Assembly (NCBI RefSeq): GCF_007570835.1
Contig: NZ_SUNC01000004.1
Span: 331,573-395,572 of the forward strand
Direction: 5' to 3'
From: Croceicoccus sediminis
GTDB lineage: Bacteria > Pseudomonadota > Alphaproteobacteria > Sphingomonadales > Sphingomonadaceae
Length of the DNA stretch: 64,000 bases
The notes under the pieces were generated by a model. The model was not told the DNA's origin, searched no databases, and was given only the letters and a program-made list of their open reading frames with translations. Of this stretch, positions 17,502-26,548 are shown in pieces. Position 1 is the first letter of the stretch. Every line of letters starts with the position of its first letter. Made by a program: the position numbers and the translations under genes.

Positions 17502-19457
17502 TCAGCCGTTCGGATGGTAGAAATCGTATATCTGCCGCGCCACGGCGGCCGACACACCCGGCACGCGGCGCAAATCCTCAAGCCCGGCCGCGCGCACTTT
17601 GCCCGCCGTGCCGAAATGCAGCAGCAGCGCCCGCTTTCGCGCGGGGCCGATGCCGGGAATCTCGTCCAGCGGGCTGGCCTGTATGGCACGGCTGCGCTTG
17701 GCACGGTGAGCGCCGATGGCGAACCGGTGCACTTCATCGCGCAAGCGTTGCAGATAGAACAGGACCGGTGAATTGGTGGGCAGCGTCTTTTCGCGCCCGT
17801 CGGGAAAATGGAACACCTCGCGGCCTTCGCGGCCATGGTGCGGCCCCTTGGCTACGCCGACGACGTTGACGTCCTCGATGCCCAGTTCCTCCAGCGTGTC
17901 CATCACCGCCGACACCTGCCCCTTGCCGCCGTCGACAAGGACGAGGTCGGGCCACATCCCGTCGCCTTTCCCTTGTGTGGCGCGGTCGGGGTCTTCCTTC
18001 AGCGCGCGGCTGAAGCGGCGTTCCATGACCTCGCGCATCATGCCAAAGTCGTCGTTGGTCTGCGCCTTCTTGATGTTGAACTTGCGGTACTGGTTTTTCA
18101 GGTACCCTTCCGGCCCGGCCACGATCATCGCGCCGACCGAATTGGTCCCCTGAATGTGCGAGTTGTCGTAAACCTCGATCCGCTGCGGGATGTCCGGCAG
18201 GTCGAGGAACTCCGCCGTTTCGCGCAAGGTCGCAGCCTGCGTGCTGGTTTCGGCCAGCCTGCGCTCCAGCGCCTCGACCGCGTTGCGGGCGGCCTGTTCC
18301 AGCAACCGGCGGCGGTCCCCGCGCTGCGGCACGCTGATCGACACGGCACGCCCTGCGCTTTCGCAGAACGCTTCTTCAAGCAGTTCGCGGTCCGGCAATT
18401 CGCGGTCGACCAGGATGGTCTTTGCGGGCGGCACTTCTTCATAGAACTGGGCGAGGAAGGCGGAGAACACCGCCTCTTCCTCAAGCCCCTCGGTATGGCG
18501 GGGGAAGAACGCGCGGTGACCCCAGTTCTGCCCGCCGCGAATAAAGAAAGCCTGTATCCCGACCTGCCCGCCCTTCGTCGCCATAGCAAAGACATCGGCA
18601 TCGCCGACGCCAGCCGCGTTGATCGCCTGGCTGCCCTGAATGAAAGTGGCCGCGCGCAAACGATCGCGCAGCATTGCCGCGGTTTCGAAATCGAGCGCTT
18701 CGGCAGCTTTTGCCATCTGCGTCTCGATCTTGGCCTGGACCGCACTCGACTTGCCGGCAAGAAAGTCCTTCGCCTCGCCCACCAACTCGGCATATCCGGC
18801 TTCGTCTATGCGGCCCACGCACGGGGCCGAACACCGCTTGATCTGGTAAAGCAGGCAGGGCCGGTCGCGGCGTGAGAAGAAGCTGTCGGTGCAGCTGCGC
18901 AAAAGAAACAGTTTCTGCAGCGCATTGATCGTGGTGTTGACCGAACCGGCACTGGCAAACGGGCCGTAATAATTGCCCTTGGCCCGGCGTGCGCCGCGGT
19001 GCTTCATGATGCGCGGATAGGAATGATCGGACCGCAGCAGGATGAAGGGGAAGCTCTTGTCGTCGCGCAAAAGCACGTTGTACGGCGGGCGATAACGCTT
19101 GATCAGCTGCGCTTCGAGCAGGAGCGCCTCGGCCTCTGAATTCGTCGTCACGATCGTCATCGACCGCGTCTGCGCGACCATGCGCTTCAACCGCATCGGC
19201 AGGCGTTCGACTTGCGTGTAGTTCGCCACGCGGTTCTTCAGTGCGCGTGCCTTGCCGACATAGAGCACGTCGCCGCGCGCATCCTGCATGCGGTAGACGC
19301 CGGGTTTCGGCTTCAGCGTGCGCTGCACTTCGCGGATGGCCTTGACCCCGGCCTCGATATCCGGCTGCGACCCGCGCACGGCGGCAGTCGCCTTCTCTTC
19401 CAGAAAGCGTTCGCTGCCCGTGGGTGTGGGCGGGGTTCCGGCCTTTGCGCGCGACAT
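17502..19457 (-). CDS. uvrC: UvrABC system protein C
   Basis: 651 residues. It makes both incisions in nucleotide-excision repair. An N-terminal extension of about 50 residues precedes the GIY-YIG nuclease domain (PGVYRMQDARGDVLYVGKA). The UVR motif follows in the segment TQMAKAAEALDFETAAMLRD, then the RNase H-like C-terminal nuclease (RIEVYDNSHIQGT, LVLVDGGKGQ) and the helix-hairpin-helix end (LDEIPGIGPARKRALLLHFG). All expected domains are present. The true start could be an internal codon nearer the GIY-YIG domain. Confidence 0.95.
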   Translation of the reverse strand: MSRAKAGTPPTPTGSERFLEEKATAAVRGSQPDIEAGVKAIREVQRTLKPKPGVYRMQDARGDVLYVGKARALKNRVANYTQVERLPMRLKRMVAQTRSMTIVTTNSEAEALLLEAQLIKRYRPPYNVLLRDDKSFPFILLRSDHSYPRIMKHRGARRAKGNYYGPFASAGSVNTTINALQKLFLLRSCTDSFFSRRDRPCLLYQIKRCSAPCVGRIDEAGYAELVGEAKDFLAGKSSAVQAKIETQMAKAAEALDFETAAMLRDRLRAATFIQGSQAINAAGVGDADVFAMATKGGQVGIQAFFIRGGQNWGHRAFFPRHTEGLEEEAVFSAFLAQFYEEVPPAKTILVDRELPDRELLEEAFCESAGRAVSISVPQRGDRRRLLEQAARNAVEALERRLAETSTQAATLRETAEFLDLPDIPQRIEVYDNSHIQGTNSVGAMIVAGPEGYLKNQYRKFNIKKAQTNDDFGMMREVMERRFSRALKEDPDRATQGKGDGMWPDLVLVDGGKGQVSAVMDTLEELGIEDVNVVGVAKGPHHGREGREVFHFPDGREKTLPTNSPVLFYLQRLRDEVHRFAIGAHRAKRSRAIQASPLDEIPGIGPARKRALLLHFGTAGKVRAAGLEDLRRVPGVSAAVARQIYDFYHPNG

Positions 19458-19541
19458 GGGCTTTCCAGATAGGAATCGCAGGCGGCGAAGGGAACCGTCA
19501 TCCGCCCGTTTGGCCCCGGATTTCGCGCGGGGATGAAAGCC

Positions 19542-21971
19542 CTAGAACCGTTTCCGGAAATCCAGTTCGATGAAACGGCCCTTCGGGTCGGTAAAATCGG
19601 GCAAGTAGCTCACCGGGACCACGCCGTTCTCGTCCGTCACGCGCTGCTGTGCGTCGAAGATATTGTCGACGCGGATCGAAAAGCGGCTGCCTTTCAGGAA
19701 ATCGATATCCTTGAACTGCCGCTCAAGGTCCACGAACAGCCGCGCATCGAACGTCGCATAAGGATTGAAGTCGAGCGAGGTCGACCCCGTCGCCGTACTG
19801 CCGTCGACGCTCGATCCGCCGTAGTAATTGCCCGACAGACGCAGGCCGATGCCGTTATAATATACGCCGCCCCGCATTTCGACTTCGTGCCGTGCGGTCG
19901 GGCTGCTCGATAGCGAATCGCCGTCCAGCAGGTCCAGCAATGGGCCATTCGCGCCGATCAGCACGTCCTGTTGCAGGCGCCACGTGTGGTAGAGCGCAAG
20001 GCTCCACCGTCCGCCACTGCGTCTTCCGGGCATACCCATGCTCGGCCCCCGCTTTCGGTTGCCGCGATTTCCCGCCTCGTCCTCCTTGCCCGCGATCCGG
20101 TCCGATATGTCGATGCCGTAACGGATGCGCTGACCGTTCTGGCTGGCGAAAGTCACCGCGCGCTGGTCGATGGATAGCAGGTTGCCGTTATCGTCGCGCA
20201 CGACCCGGCCCGGGAACGCGGCCTCGATCGCGGGGGTCAGCACCGGGAAGGCAGAGGACACGTTCGTCGAATTCTCGTCATAATATTCGACGATGAAGCG
20301 CGAACGCTGAAGCACCGGCAGGTCCCAGTTCAGCGAGAATTTCCAGTCCTTCTGCTTTTCCGCGACAAGATCGGGATTGCCGCCCGAAAGCACGTCGACC
20401 AGAACTGTCTGCCCGGTCGTGAAGTCGTAGACGGTGACCCCCGTCGTTATGACCTGCGGCGCACCAAGCTGGCTGAGCGAGGGTGCTGCCTCCCGGTAGA
20501 TGTAGCTGGCCTGCAGGTCGAGCTTGTCGGTCACGCCCCAGGTCAGGCCCGCACTGCCATCGAACAAGGTGCCGAAATCCGACAGGTGATTGACCCCGCC
20601 CGACAGGTCGAGTGTGAGGTCGCCGATGGCGGAAAGCACACCCTCTCGCCTGCTGGCAATCGGCAGGCCAAGGGAGATACCGCCGCTGGCATCGCCGCGC
20701 GTCAACCTTGCATCGCTTGACGGATTGCGGGTGTCAGAACTGTCGATGTCATCCCAGTCGTAGCCCGCTTTCACCACCAGCGAAATCTCGCCCGCAGGCA
20801 GGACCACGGGGTGCCCGGTCAGGGTGACGAGCGACGAGACGGATTCGGTGTTCGTGTCGGCCCGGTAGGTGTCGCGCGCGCTCACCAGTCCGCTGTTCAA
20901 CAGGGTCGCGGTCGGTGCGTCGAAGGCAATCGTGCCCGCCGCCACCGCGTCCCGCAGCGCGCTGGTATCGGCGCTGGCGTCGGTGAACGTGCGCGTCTCG
21001 TCATGCGCCCAATTGGTCGTTGCCGTCAGGCCCCAGTCGCCCAGCCGCGTGTCGTAGCTCGCGCCCAGTTCGAAGCCCTCGCTCTTCGTGTCGCGCACGC
21101 GCGGGCCGAAACCTGCGTCCACGTCATAAAGCGTGCGATAGGCGCTGTTGCCATTCGCGTCGGTCAGCGTCACCGCGTCCAGCCCGCGCCACGACAGGCT
21201 GTCCGACCGCGTTGCCGTGGCGCTAAGGGTGATGGCCCCGCCCAGCCCGCCTTCGCCAAGGCTCTTGCTCCAGTTGGCGTTGAGCTGCAGGTCGCGGCTG
21301 TCGGCCACCAGCGAGCGGTAGGCCGCCGGATCGGCGTCGCCTGCCAGCGGCACCGCACTGACTGAGGAAACGTCCCGCTCCGCCTCAGTCAGCATCGAGC
21401 TGTCTTCGGCCTCGAAAGCGAGGTTGAGCCGGTTGTCCCCATCGATCCGCAGGAACGATCCCTCGATCTCGTTGGTCGAATAGCCGCCGCCCGAGGGAAA
21501 GCCGTATTCGGCATCTGCGCTGAGCGAAACGAAGTTGTCCTTCAGGATGAAGTTCACGACGCGCTGGTCCGGGCGGAAGCCATAGCGCAGGGCCACTTCT
21601 TCGGGCAGGATTTCGACCTGCCGGATCGCTTCGGGCGGATAGTTGCGCATCTCGCGAAAGCCGGTGACCCGTCGCCCATTGACCAGGAATGCAGGTCTGC
21701 CGCCGCCGCGCCCGCGGGCAGAGCCGGTCTGCGGGGCCAGTTCGTCAATCAGCTCGGCCAGCGAGGAGACACCGTAGCTGGCGATCTCGTCTTCCCCGAT
21801 CACCGCGATGGGCGCCTGCGGTGCCTCGACCTGTCCGCGAATACGCTCTGCCGTGACGACGATCTCGTTGTCGTCCATCTCGATATCGGGGGCATCCTGC
21901 GCGAGGGCGGGCGCGGCGGACAAGGCGATGACAAGCACTGCGCTGCTGGTCAGGAAAGGGGTCGATTTCAT
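19542..21971 (-). CDS. TonB-dependent receptor (plug and barrel)
   Basis: 809 residues. The signal peptide MKSTPFLTSSAVLVIALSAA... ends at APALAQD. It is followed by a TonB-box-like segment NEIVVTAERIRG and a plug domain with SLAELIDELAPQTGSARGRGGGRPAFLVNGRRV. The beta-barrel ends in Phe (FRKRF). The plug motif with FLVNGRRVTGFREMRNYPPEAI is that of a divergent sphingomonad receptor group, so no ligand can be assigned. The ATG at 21971 is chosen because it starts the signal peptide. It sits upstream of uvrC on the same strand and divergent from infA; no partner enzyme gene is adjacent. Confidence 0.85.
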   Translation of the reverse strand: MKSTPFLTSSAVLVIALSAAPALAQDAPDIEMDDNEIVVTAERIRGQVEAPQAPIAVIGEDEIASYGVSSLAELIDELAPQTGSARGRGGGRPAFLVNGRRVTGFREMRNYPPEAIRQVEILPEEVALRYGFRPDQRVVNFILKDNFVSLSADAEYGFPSGGGYSTNEIEGSFLRIDGDNRLNLAFEAEDSSMLTEAERDVSSVSAVPLAGDADPAAYRSLVADSRDLQLNANWSKSLGEGGLGGAITLSATATRSDSLSWRGLDAVTLTDANGNSAYRTLYDVDAGFGPRVRDTKSEGFELGASYDTRLGDWGLTATTNWAHDETRTFTDASADTSALRDAVAAGTIAFDAPTATLLNSGLVSARDTYRADTNTESVSSLVTLTGHPVVLPAGEISLVVKAGYDWDDIDSSDTRNPSSDARLTRGDASGGISLGLPIASRREGVLSAIGDLTLDLSGGVNHLSDFGTLFDGSAGLTWGVTDKLDLQASYIYREAAPSLSQLGAPQVITTGVTVYDFTTGQTVLVDVLSGGNPDLVAEKQKDWKFSLNWDLPVLQRSRFIVEYYDENSTNVSSAFPVLTPAIEAAFPGRVVRDDNGNLLSIDQRAVTFASQNGQRIRYGIDISDRIAGKEDEAGNRGNRKRGPSMGMPGRRSGGRWSLALYHTWRLQQDVLIGANGPLLDLLDGDSLSSSPTARHEVEMRGGVYYNGIGLRLSGNYYGGSSVDGSTATGSTSLDFNPYATFDARLFVDLERQFKDIDFLKGSRFSIRVDNIFDAQQRVTDENGVVPVSYLPDFTDPKGRFIELDFRKRF

Positions 21972-22197
21972 GGCCCTTAGCTGGCGATGCCGCCGATCCG
22001 TCACAAGTCGCCACGCGTATCAGATTGTCGCATCCCGCTGTGATCCTGGCGAAATCGCGTTTGCCGGCGAGGGCGGTTCACAACCGGCCTCAATTGAAAA
22101 AGCGGCTTGGGCTTCCCATTTCGCGCAGGTGCGGCTAAAGGCGCGCCCACGTTTTTCGAACATTATGAAGTGAAAGGAAGGGCGCAAGCAGCCCCTT

Positions 22198-22443
22198 ATG
22201 GCCAAAGAAGAACTCCTTGAAATGCGCGGCACGGTTGTCGAACTGCTGCCCAACGCCATGTTCCGGGTGCGGCTGGAAAACGATCACGAGATTCTCGGCC
22301 ACACTGCCGGCAAGATGCGCAAGAACCGCATCCGCGTGCTGGTGGGCGACGAAGTCCTGGTCGAACTCACGCCGTACGACCTTACCAAGGGTCGCATCAC
22401 TTACCGCTTCATGCCCGGTCGCGGCGGCCCCGGTCCGCAGTAA
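22198..22443 (+). CDS. infA: Translation initiation factor IF-1
   Basis: 81 residues. It carries the single OB-fold S1 domain of IF-1: [50 protein letters not shown] and [16 protein letters not shown]. The C-terminal tail [11 protein letters not shown] is slightly extended relative to the 72-residue E. coli protein, as is usual in alphaproteobacteria. GGAAGG lies upstream of the ATG. It is the first gene of a tightly packed run with maf, an RNase E/G-like gene and yacG. Confidence 0.98.
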
Positions 22444-22452
22444 TCCGCGGCC

Positions 22453-23028
22453 ATGGCGCCCCTGCGCCTCATCCTCGCCTCTGCCAGCCCGCGCCGCCGC
22501 GATCTGATCGCGCGGCTTGGGCTGGAACCTGACGGCGTTGCCCCCGCCGACATCGACGAAAATCCGCACAAGGGCGAATTGCCCCGGCCCTATGCCGCGC
22601 GCATGGCGCGTGAAAAGGCTACGGCCGCCGCGCGCGAAGATGCCCACGTGCTGGCCGGCGATACGGTCGTCGCCGTTGGACGGCGCATCCTGCCCAAGGC
22701 GGAAGACGCCGAAACTGCGCGTGAATGCCTTCGTTTAATGAGCGGGCGGCGTCACCGCGTCCTGTCCGCCATTGCCCTGCGCGCGCCCGACGGCACGATG
22801 CGCGAACGGCTGTCCGAAACCGTCGTGCGCTTCAAACCGCTGCACGATCAGGAAATCGCCGCCTACATCGACAGCGGCGAGTGGGAGGGCAAGGCCGGTG
22901 GCTATGCCATCCAGGGCCGCGCCGAGGGGCTGATCGCCTGGATCGAGGGCAGTCATTCGGGCGTCGTCGGCCTGCCGCTGTTCGAAACTCGCGCCTTGCT
23001 GAAATCTGCAGGTTTCCCGATTGGCTGA
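22453..23028 (+). CDS. maf: Maf-like nucleotide pyrophosphatase
   Basis: 191 residues of the Maf/HAM1 superfamily, which hydrolyses dTTP/UTP or modified nucleoside triphosphates and so cleans the nucleotide pool. Visible motifs are the N-terminal LASASPRRRDLIARLG, the VLAGDTVVAVGRRILPKA block with the catalytic acidic residue, and the GGYAIQGRAEGLIAWIEGSHSGVVGLPL block near the C-terminus. It starts 9 bp after infA and overlaps the RNase-like gene by 8 bp. Which of the YhdE or YceF substrate groups applies cannot be read from the sequence. Confidence 0.92.
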   Translation: MAPLRLILASASPRRRDLIARLGLEPDGVAPADIDENPHKGELPRPYAARMAREKATAAAREDAHVLAGDTVVAVGRRILPKAEDAETARECLRLMSGRRHRVLSAIALRAPDGTMRERLSETVVRFKPLHDQEIAAYIDSGEWEGKAGGYAIQGRAEGLIAWIEGSHSGVVGLPLFETRALLKSAGFPIG

Positions 23029-23995
23029 GTGGCTGATCGAAGACGGGATCGGCGAGACCCGCGCGATCCGGATCGAATCCGGCGAAATCGTCGCTGCAAA
23101 AGTCGCATGGCCGGGCGAACTGGCCGCAGGCTCCGTTGTGGAGGCCAAGCTGGCCTCTCGCCCGGCAGGGTCGAAGCGCGGCACGGCGGTCCTGACTGAC
23201 GGCACCGAAGTGCTGGTCGACCGCTTGGCCAAGGACGCCAGCGAAGGCGCATCGATCCGAATCGAGGTGACCCGCGCCGAAATCGGCGAAGGCAGCCGCA
23301 CCAAGCGCGCACAGGCCCGCCCGACGGACAAACCCCTGCGCCCCGCCCCGACACTGGCCGACACTCTGAAGGCAGAAGGCCACGCGGTGCGCGCAGTCCA
23401 CCGTTTCCCGGCCGATGGCTGGGACGATCTTGCCTCGGATGTGCTCGATGGCGTGATGGCTTTCGACGGCGGCTCGCTGATCCTGTCGCCCACCCCTGCG
23501 ATGACGCTGATCGATATCGACGGCGCGCTGGCGCCAGGGCCGCTCGCGCTTGCCGCCGTGCCCACGATTGCCGACGCGCTGCGCCGGTTCGACATCGGCG
23601 GATCGATCGGCGTCGATTTCCCCACGATAGAGGCCAAGGCCGATCGCCGCGCGGTCGACGACGCGCTGGAAAAGGCGCTGTCCGGCTTCGCGCACGAACG
23701 CACCGCGATGAACGGGTTCGGCTTCGTGCAGATCGTATCGCGCCTCACCGGCCCTTCGATCCTCCATCGCTATCGCCGCCACCGCATGGCATCGCTGGCC
23801 CGCCTGCTGGTGCGGCGCGCGGAAGGCGTGACAGAGCCGGGCACGCTGGTCCTGCACTGTCATCCGGCCATCGCCAGCTTCATTTCGGACGACTGGCGCG
23901 CGCAGCTCGCTCGCCGGACCGGAAGGCAAGTGCGGATCGAATCAGATGGCGCTCTTGCACCGCACGCCGGTTTCGCGCAGGCGGTTTCGTCATGA
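23021..23995 (+). CDS. Minimal ribonuclease E/G-like protein
   Basis: 324 residues aligned by eye to the catalytic core of RNase E/G. The blocks GGSLILSPTPAMTLIDIDG and FDIGGSIGVDF correspond to the E. coli segments that carry metal-binding Asp303 and Asp346; Asn305 appears replaced by Asp. The AVDDALEKAL helix also matches. The S1 domain of normal RNase E/G and the CPxC Zn-link are not visible, so it is a reduced, diverged form. Its start is TTG at 23021, overlapping maf by 8 bp, and it ends in an ATGA overlap with yacG. A role in rRNA or mRNA processing is inference. Confidence 0.75.
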   Translation: MAEWLIEDGIGETRAIRIESGEIVAAKVAWPGELAAGSVVEAKLASRPAGSKRGTAVLTDGTEVLVDRLAKDASEGASIRIEVTRAEIGEGSRTKRAQARPTDKPLRPAPTLADTLKAEGHAVRAVHRFPADGWDDLASDVLDGVMAFDGGSLILSPTPAMTLIDIDGALAPGPLALAAVPTIADALRRFDIGGSIGVDFPTIEAKADRRAVDDALEKALSGFAHERTAMNGFGFVQIVSRLTGPSILHRYRRHRMASLARLLVRRAEGVTEPGTLVLHCHPAIASFISDDWRAQLARRTGRQVRIESDGALAPHAGFAQAVSS

Positions 23996-24165
23996 CGACC
24001 GCGAAGAAATGCCCGATCTGCGGCAAGCCCCGCAAACAGGAACACACCCCCTTCTGCTCGACCCGCTGCCGCGACCGCGACCTCGCGAAATGGCTGGATG
24101 ACGGCTATGCGATCCCCGGCGAACCGGCCCGCGTCCCGACCGGCGAAGAGGATGAGGATTATTGA
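23992..24165 (+). CDS. yacG: DNA gyrase inhibitor YacG
   Basis: 57 residues. It has the single zinc finger of the YacG family: Cys pair in KCPICGKP and Cys pair in FCSTRCRDRDLAKWL, then an acidic C-terminal tail (EEDEDY). YacG binds GyrB and blocks DNA binding by gyrase in vitro in E. coli. The ATG overlaps the stop of the RNase E/G-like gene (ATGA). The infA / maf / RNase / yacG cluster is probably one operon. Confidence 0.92.
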   Translation: MTTAKKCPICGKPRKQEHTPFCSTRCRDRDLAKWLDDGYAIPGEPARVPTGEEDEDY

Positions 24166-24269
24166 TGAAATAGGGGCTGGACAGGCGGCGCGGCTTTGGC
24201 CATATGCGCCGCTCCCGTCGCCGGACACATGGTTTGTCCCTTACGCGACGCGGCCTGCCGCAAGGCAAT

Positions 24270-24345
24270 GCCCGGGTAGCTCAGTTGGTAGAGCATGCGA
24301 CTGAAAATCGCAGTGTCGGCGGTTCGATTCCGTCCCCGGGCACCA
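24270..24345 (+). tRNA. tRNA-Phe (GAA)
   Basis: 76 bases that fold fully. The acceptor stem is GCCCGGG/CCCGGGC, the D stem GCTC/GAGC and the anticodon stem TGCGA/TCGCA. The anticodon loop CTGAAAA has anticodon GAA at 24303-24305. The variable loop is GTGTC and the T stem GGCGG/CCGTC has one G-T pair. The 3' ACCA is encoded. Confidence 0.97.
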
Positions 24346-24436
24346 CTTTCCCAAGACGGAAATACGCATGCGCCGATCGCGCGCCATTCTGCCTTACCGG
24401 GGCATCACATCCTTTTATATCAAAAGCTGAACGGCT

Positions 24437-25249
24437 ATGCGTGACGCCATGCGCATCATCGCCGCTGCCCTTGCCTTCTTCGCAACCCTTTCGCTGGCCG
24501 CTTGCGGATCGCAGCCCGAACCGCGTGCACCGCTGGTCCTGGCCGCGGCCAGCACGCAGGAGGCGATGACCGAGGCGGCGAAGACCTGGGCCGCCAAGGG
24601 CAACCTTGAACCCACGTTGTCCTTTGCGGGCAGCGGTGCCCTCGCCCGCCAGATCGCGACGGGCGCACCGGCGGACCTGTTCGTTTCGGCCGACACGCGC
24701 TGGATGGACTGGCTCGACAGCACGGTCCCCTTGCGCGAAGGGAGCCGCGCGATTGTGGCCACCAATTCGCTCGTCCTCATCGCGCCGAACGACAGCGATG
24801 TCTCGTTTCCCGCCAAGGGCGATTGGGCCGATGCCCTCGGAAACGGGCGGCTGGCCATCGCCGATCCGATAGCAGTACCAGCGGGCCGATATGGCAAGGC
24901 GGCGCTGATCTCCATCGGTGCGTGGGACCAAGTGAAGGACAAGGTGGCACAAACCGCCGACGTGCGCGCCGCGCTCAACCTCGTCAGCCGCGGCGATGCG
25001 CCGCTGGGCGTCGTTTACAGCAGCGATGCCGTCGCCGATCACGGCGTCAGGATCGTGGGCCGCTTTCCAGACGAAAGCCATGCCCCGATCACCTATCCCA
25101 TCGCCATCCCCGCCCGGTCGCAAACCGAGGGGATAGAGGAATTCCGCGACTTCCTTCTCTCGCCCGAAGGACAGTCGATCTTCGCGAAATACGGCTTCGG
25201 TCCGCCGCCTATAGAAGGCAGCGCCGAGGAAGCAGAGCCGGAAGGCTGA
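24437..25249 (+). CDS. modA: Molybdate ABC transporter, substrate-binding lipoprotein
   Basis: 270 residues. A signal peptide ends in lipobox LAAC (Cys23), so this ModA is probably membrane-anchored. Binding-protein motifs are LVLAAASTQEAM, SFAGSGALARQIATGAPADLFVSAD (oxyanion-binding Ser and Gly), LAIADPIAVPAGRYG and LGVVYSSDAV. It delivers molybdate or tungstate to ModBC. It begins 91 bp after tRNA-Phe and overlaps modB by one base (TGATG). No molybdenum-cofactor riboswitch structure is visible in the short leader. An internal ATG at 24449 is an alternative start. Confidence 0.92.
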   Translation: MRDAMRIIAAALAFFATLSLAACGSQPEPRAPLVLAAASTQEAMTEAAKTWAAKGNLEPTLSFAGSGALARQIATGAPADLFVSADTRWMDWLDSTVPLREGSRAIVATNSLVLIAPNDSDVSFPAKGDWADALGNGRLAIADPIAVPAGRYGKAALISIGAWDQVKDKVAQTADVRAALNLVSRGDAPLGVVYSSDAVADHGVRIVGRFPDESHAPITYPIAIPARSQTEGIEEFRDFLLSPEGQSIFAKYGFGPPPIEGSAEEAEPEG

Positions 25250-25935
25250 TGCTGACCCCGGTCGAGTGGGCGATTGTCGGCCTTTCGCTCAAAGTCGCGG
25301 CCGCCGCGATCGTCCTCACCCTCCCCGTCGCCTTTGTGCTGGCGTGGCTCCTGGCGCGAAAGCGGTTTCCGGGGCGCATGCTGCTCGACACGCTGGTCCA
25401 CTTGCCGCTGGTGCTTCCGCCAGTGGTCACCGGATGGCTGCTGCTGCTGTTCTTCGGCGCGAACGGCTGGGGCGGGCGTATGCTTTCGGCGCTGTTCGGC
25501 ACGACGCTGATGTTCCGCTGGACCGGCGCGGCGCTGGCGGCGGGGATCATGGCCCTGCCGCTGATGGTCCGCGCCATCCGACTTTCGCTGGAGGCGATAG
25601 ACACGCGCCTTGAAAGCGCGGCACGCACGCTGGGCGCATCGCCCTTACGTGCTTTCGCCTCGATCACCCTGCCGCTGGCCCTGCCCGGTATAGGCGCGGC
25701 GGTCGTGCTGGGTTTTGCACGGTCGCTGGGCGAATTCGGCGCGACGATCACGTTCGTCTCCAACATACCGGGCGAAACACGCACCCTGCCGCTGGCGATC
25801 TACACCGCGCTGCAGGTGCCGGGGGCCGAGGAAAGCGTCACACGCCTGGCCATCGCATCGGTCGTGCTGTCGCTGGTGGCATTGCTGATCTCGGAGTGGC
25901 TGGTCCGCAAGGGAGGGCGCAGCCATGTCCTTTAA
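25249..25935 (+). CDS. modB: Molybdate ABC transporter permease
   Basis: 228 residues with five or six membrane helices. The ABC-permease coupling (EAA-type) loop is ESAARTLGASPLRAFASITLPLALPGIGAA. FARSLGEFGATITFVSNIPGETRTLP is characteristic of ModB. It forms the channel for molybdate with ModA and ModC. It starts on the last base of modA and overlaps modC by 11 bp. Confidence 0.94.
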   Translation: MLTPVEWAIVGLSLKVAAAAIVLTLPVAFVLAWLLARKRFPGRMLLDTLVHLPLVLPPVVTGWLLLLFFGANGWGGRMLSALFGTTLMFRWTGAALAAGIMALPLMVRAIRLSLEAIDTRLESAARTLGASPLRAFASITLPLALPGIGAAVVLGFARSLGEFGATITFVSNIPGETRTLPLAIYTALQVPGAEESVTRLAIASVVLSLVALLISEWLVRKGGRSHVL

Positions 25936-26548
25936 CGTCGACCTGACCGTTCCGCGCGGGCGGCGCACCGTGTCGGTCCGCATTGCCCCGGCACCGGGGA
26001 TCACCGCGCTGTTCGGGCCGTCCGGTATTGGCAAGACGACCGTGCTGGACGCGGTTGCAGGTCTCGTCCGCCCGGCATCGGGGCATGTGCGCATTGGCGA
26101 AACGACGTTGTTCGATGCAGATACGGGCCTGTCGCTTGCGCCCGAAAAGCGCGGCTGCGGTTACGTGTTTCAGGATGGCCGCCTGTTTCCGCACAAATCG
26201 GTGCGCGACAACCTGCTATACGGATGGGCCCTCGCACCAGAGGATCGCCGTTTCATGGATCTTCGCGAGGCGACCGAATTCCTCGGCATCGGCGCATTGC
26301 TGGACCGGTCGGTCCGCCACCTGTCCGGCGGCGAGGCGCAGCGGGTCGCCATCGGGCGAGCGCTCTTGTCGGGGCCACGCGCGCTGCTGATGGACGAGCC
26401 GCTATCCTCGCTCGACGCTGACAGGCGCGACGGTATCCTGCGCGTGATCGAGCGTATCCGCGACGACCTGGCCCTGCCGATCCTGTACGTCAGTCACGAC
26501 CGCGCGGAAGTGGACCGCCTCGCCTCGCAAGTCGTGGAACTGGCCTAA
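25925..26548 (+). CDS. modC: Molybdate ABC transporter ATP-binding protein (short form)
   Basis: 207 residues holding only the ABC ATPase domain. Walker A is GPSGIGKTT, the Q-loop is GYVFQDGRLFPH, the signature is LSGGEAQRVAIGRALL, Walker B is ALLMDEPLSSLD, and the H-loop is YVSHDR. Full ModC proteins have about 350 residues with a C-terminal Mop/TOBE domain that binds molybdate and can inhibit transport; it is absent here and the gene simply ends. It overlaps modB and is convergent with the MaoC gene (4-bp overlap). Confidence 0.92.
   Translation: MSFNVDLTVPRGRRTVSVRIAPAPGITALFGPSGIGKTTVLDAVAGLVRPASGHVRIGETTLFDADTGLSLAPEKRGCGYVFQDGRLFPHKSVRDNLLYGWALAPEDRRFMDLREATEFLGIGALLDRSVRHLSGGEAQRVAIGRALLSGPRALLMDEPLSSLDADRRDGILRVIERIRDDLALPILYVSHDRAEVDRLASQVVELA

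Noticed and set aside
24270..26548. tRNA-Phe followed by modABC as a possible integrated island
   Set aside because: No integrase, no repeated tRNA 3' end downstream, and composition matches the neighbours.
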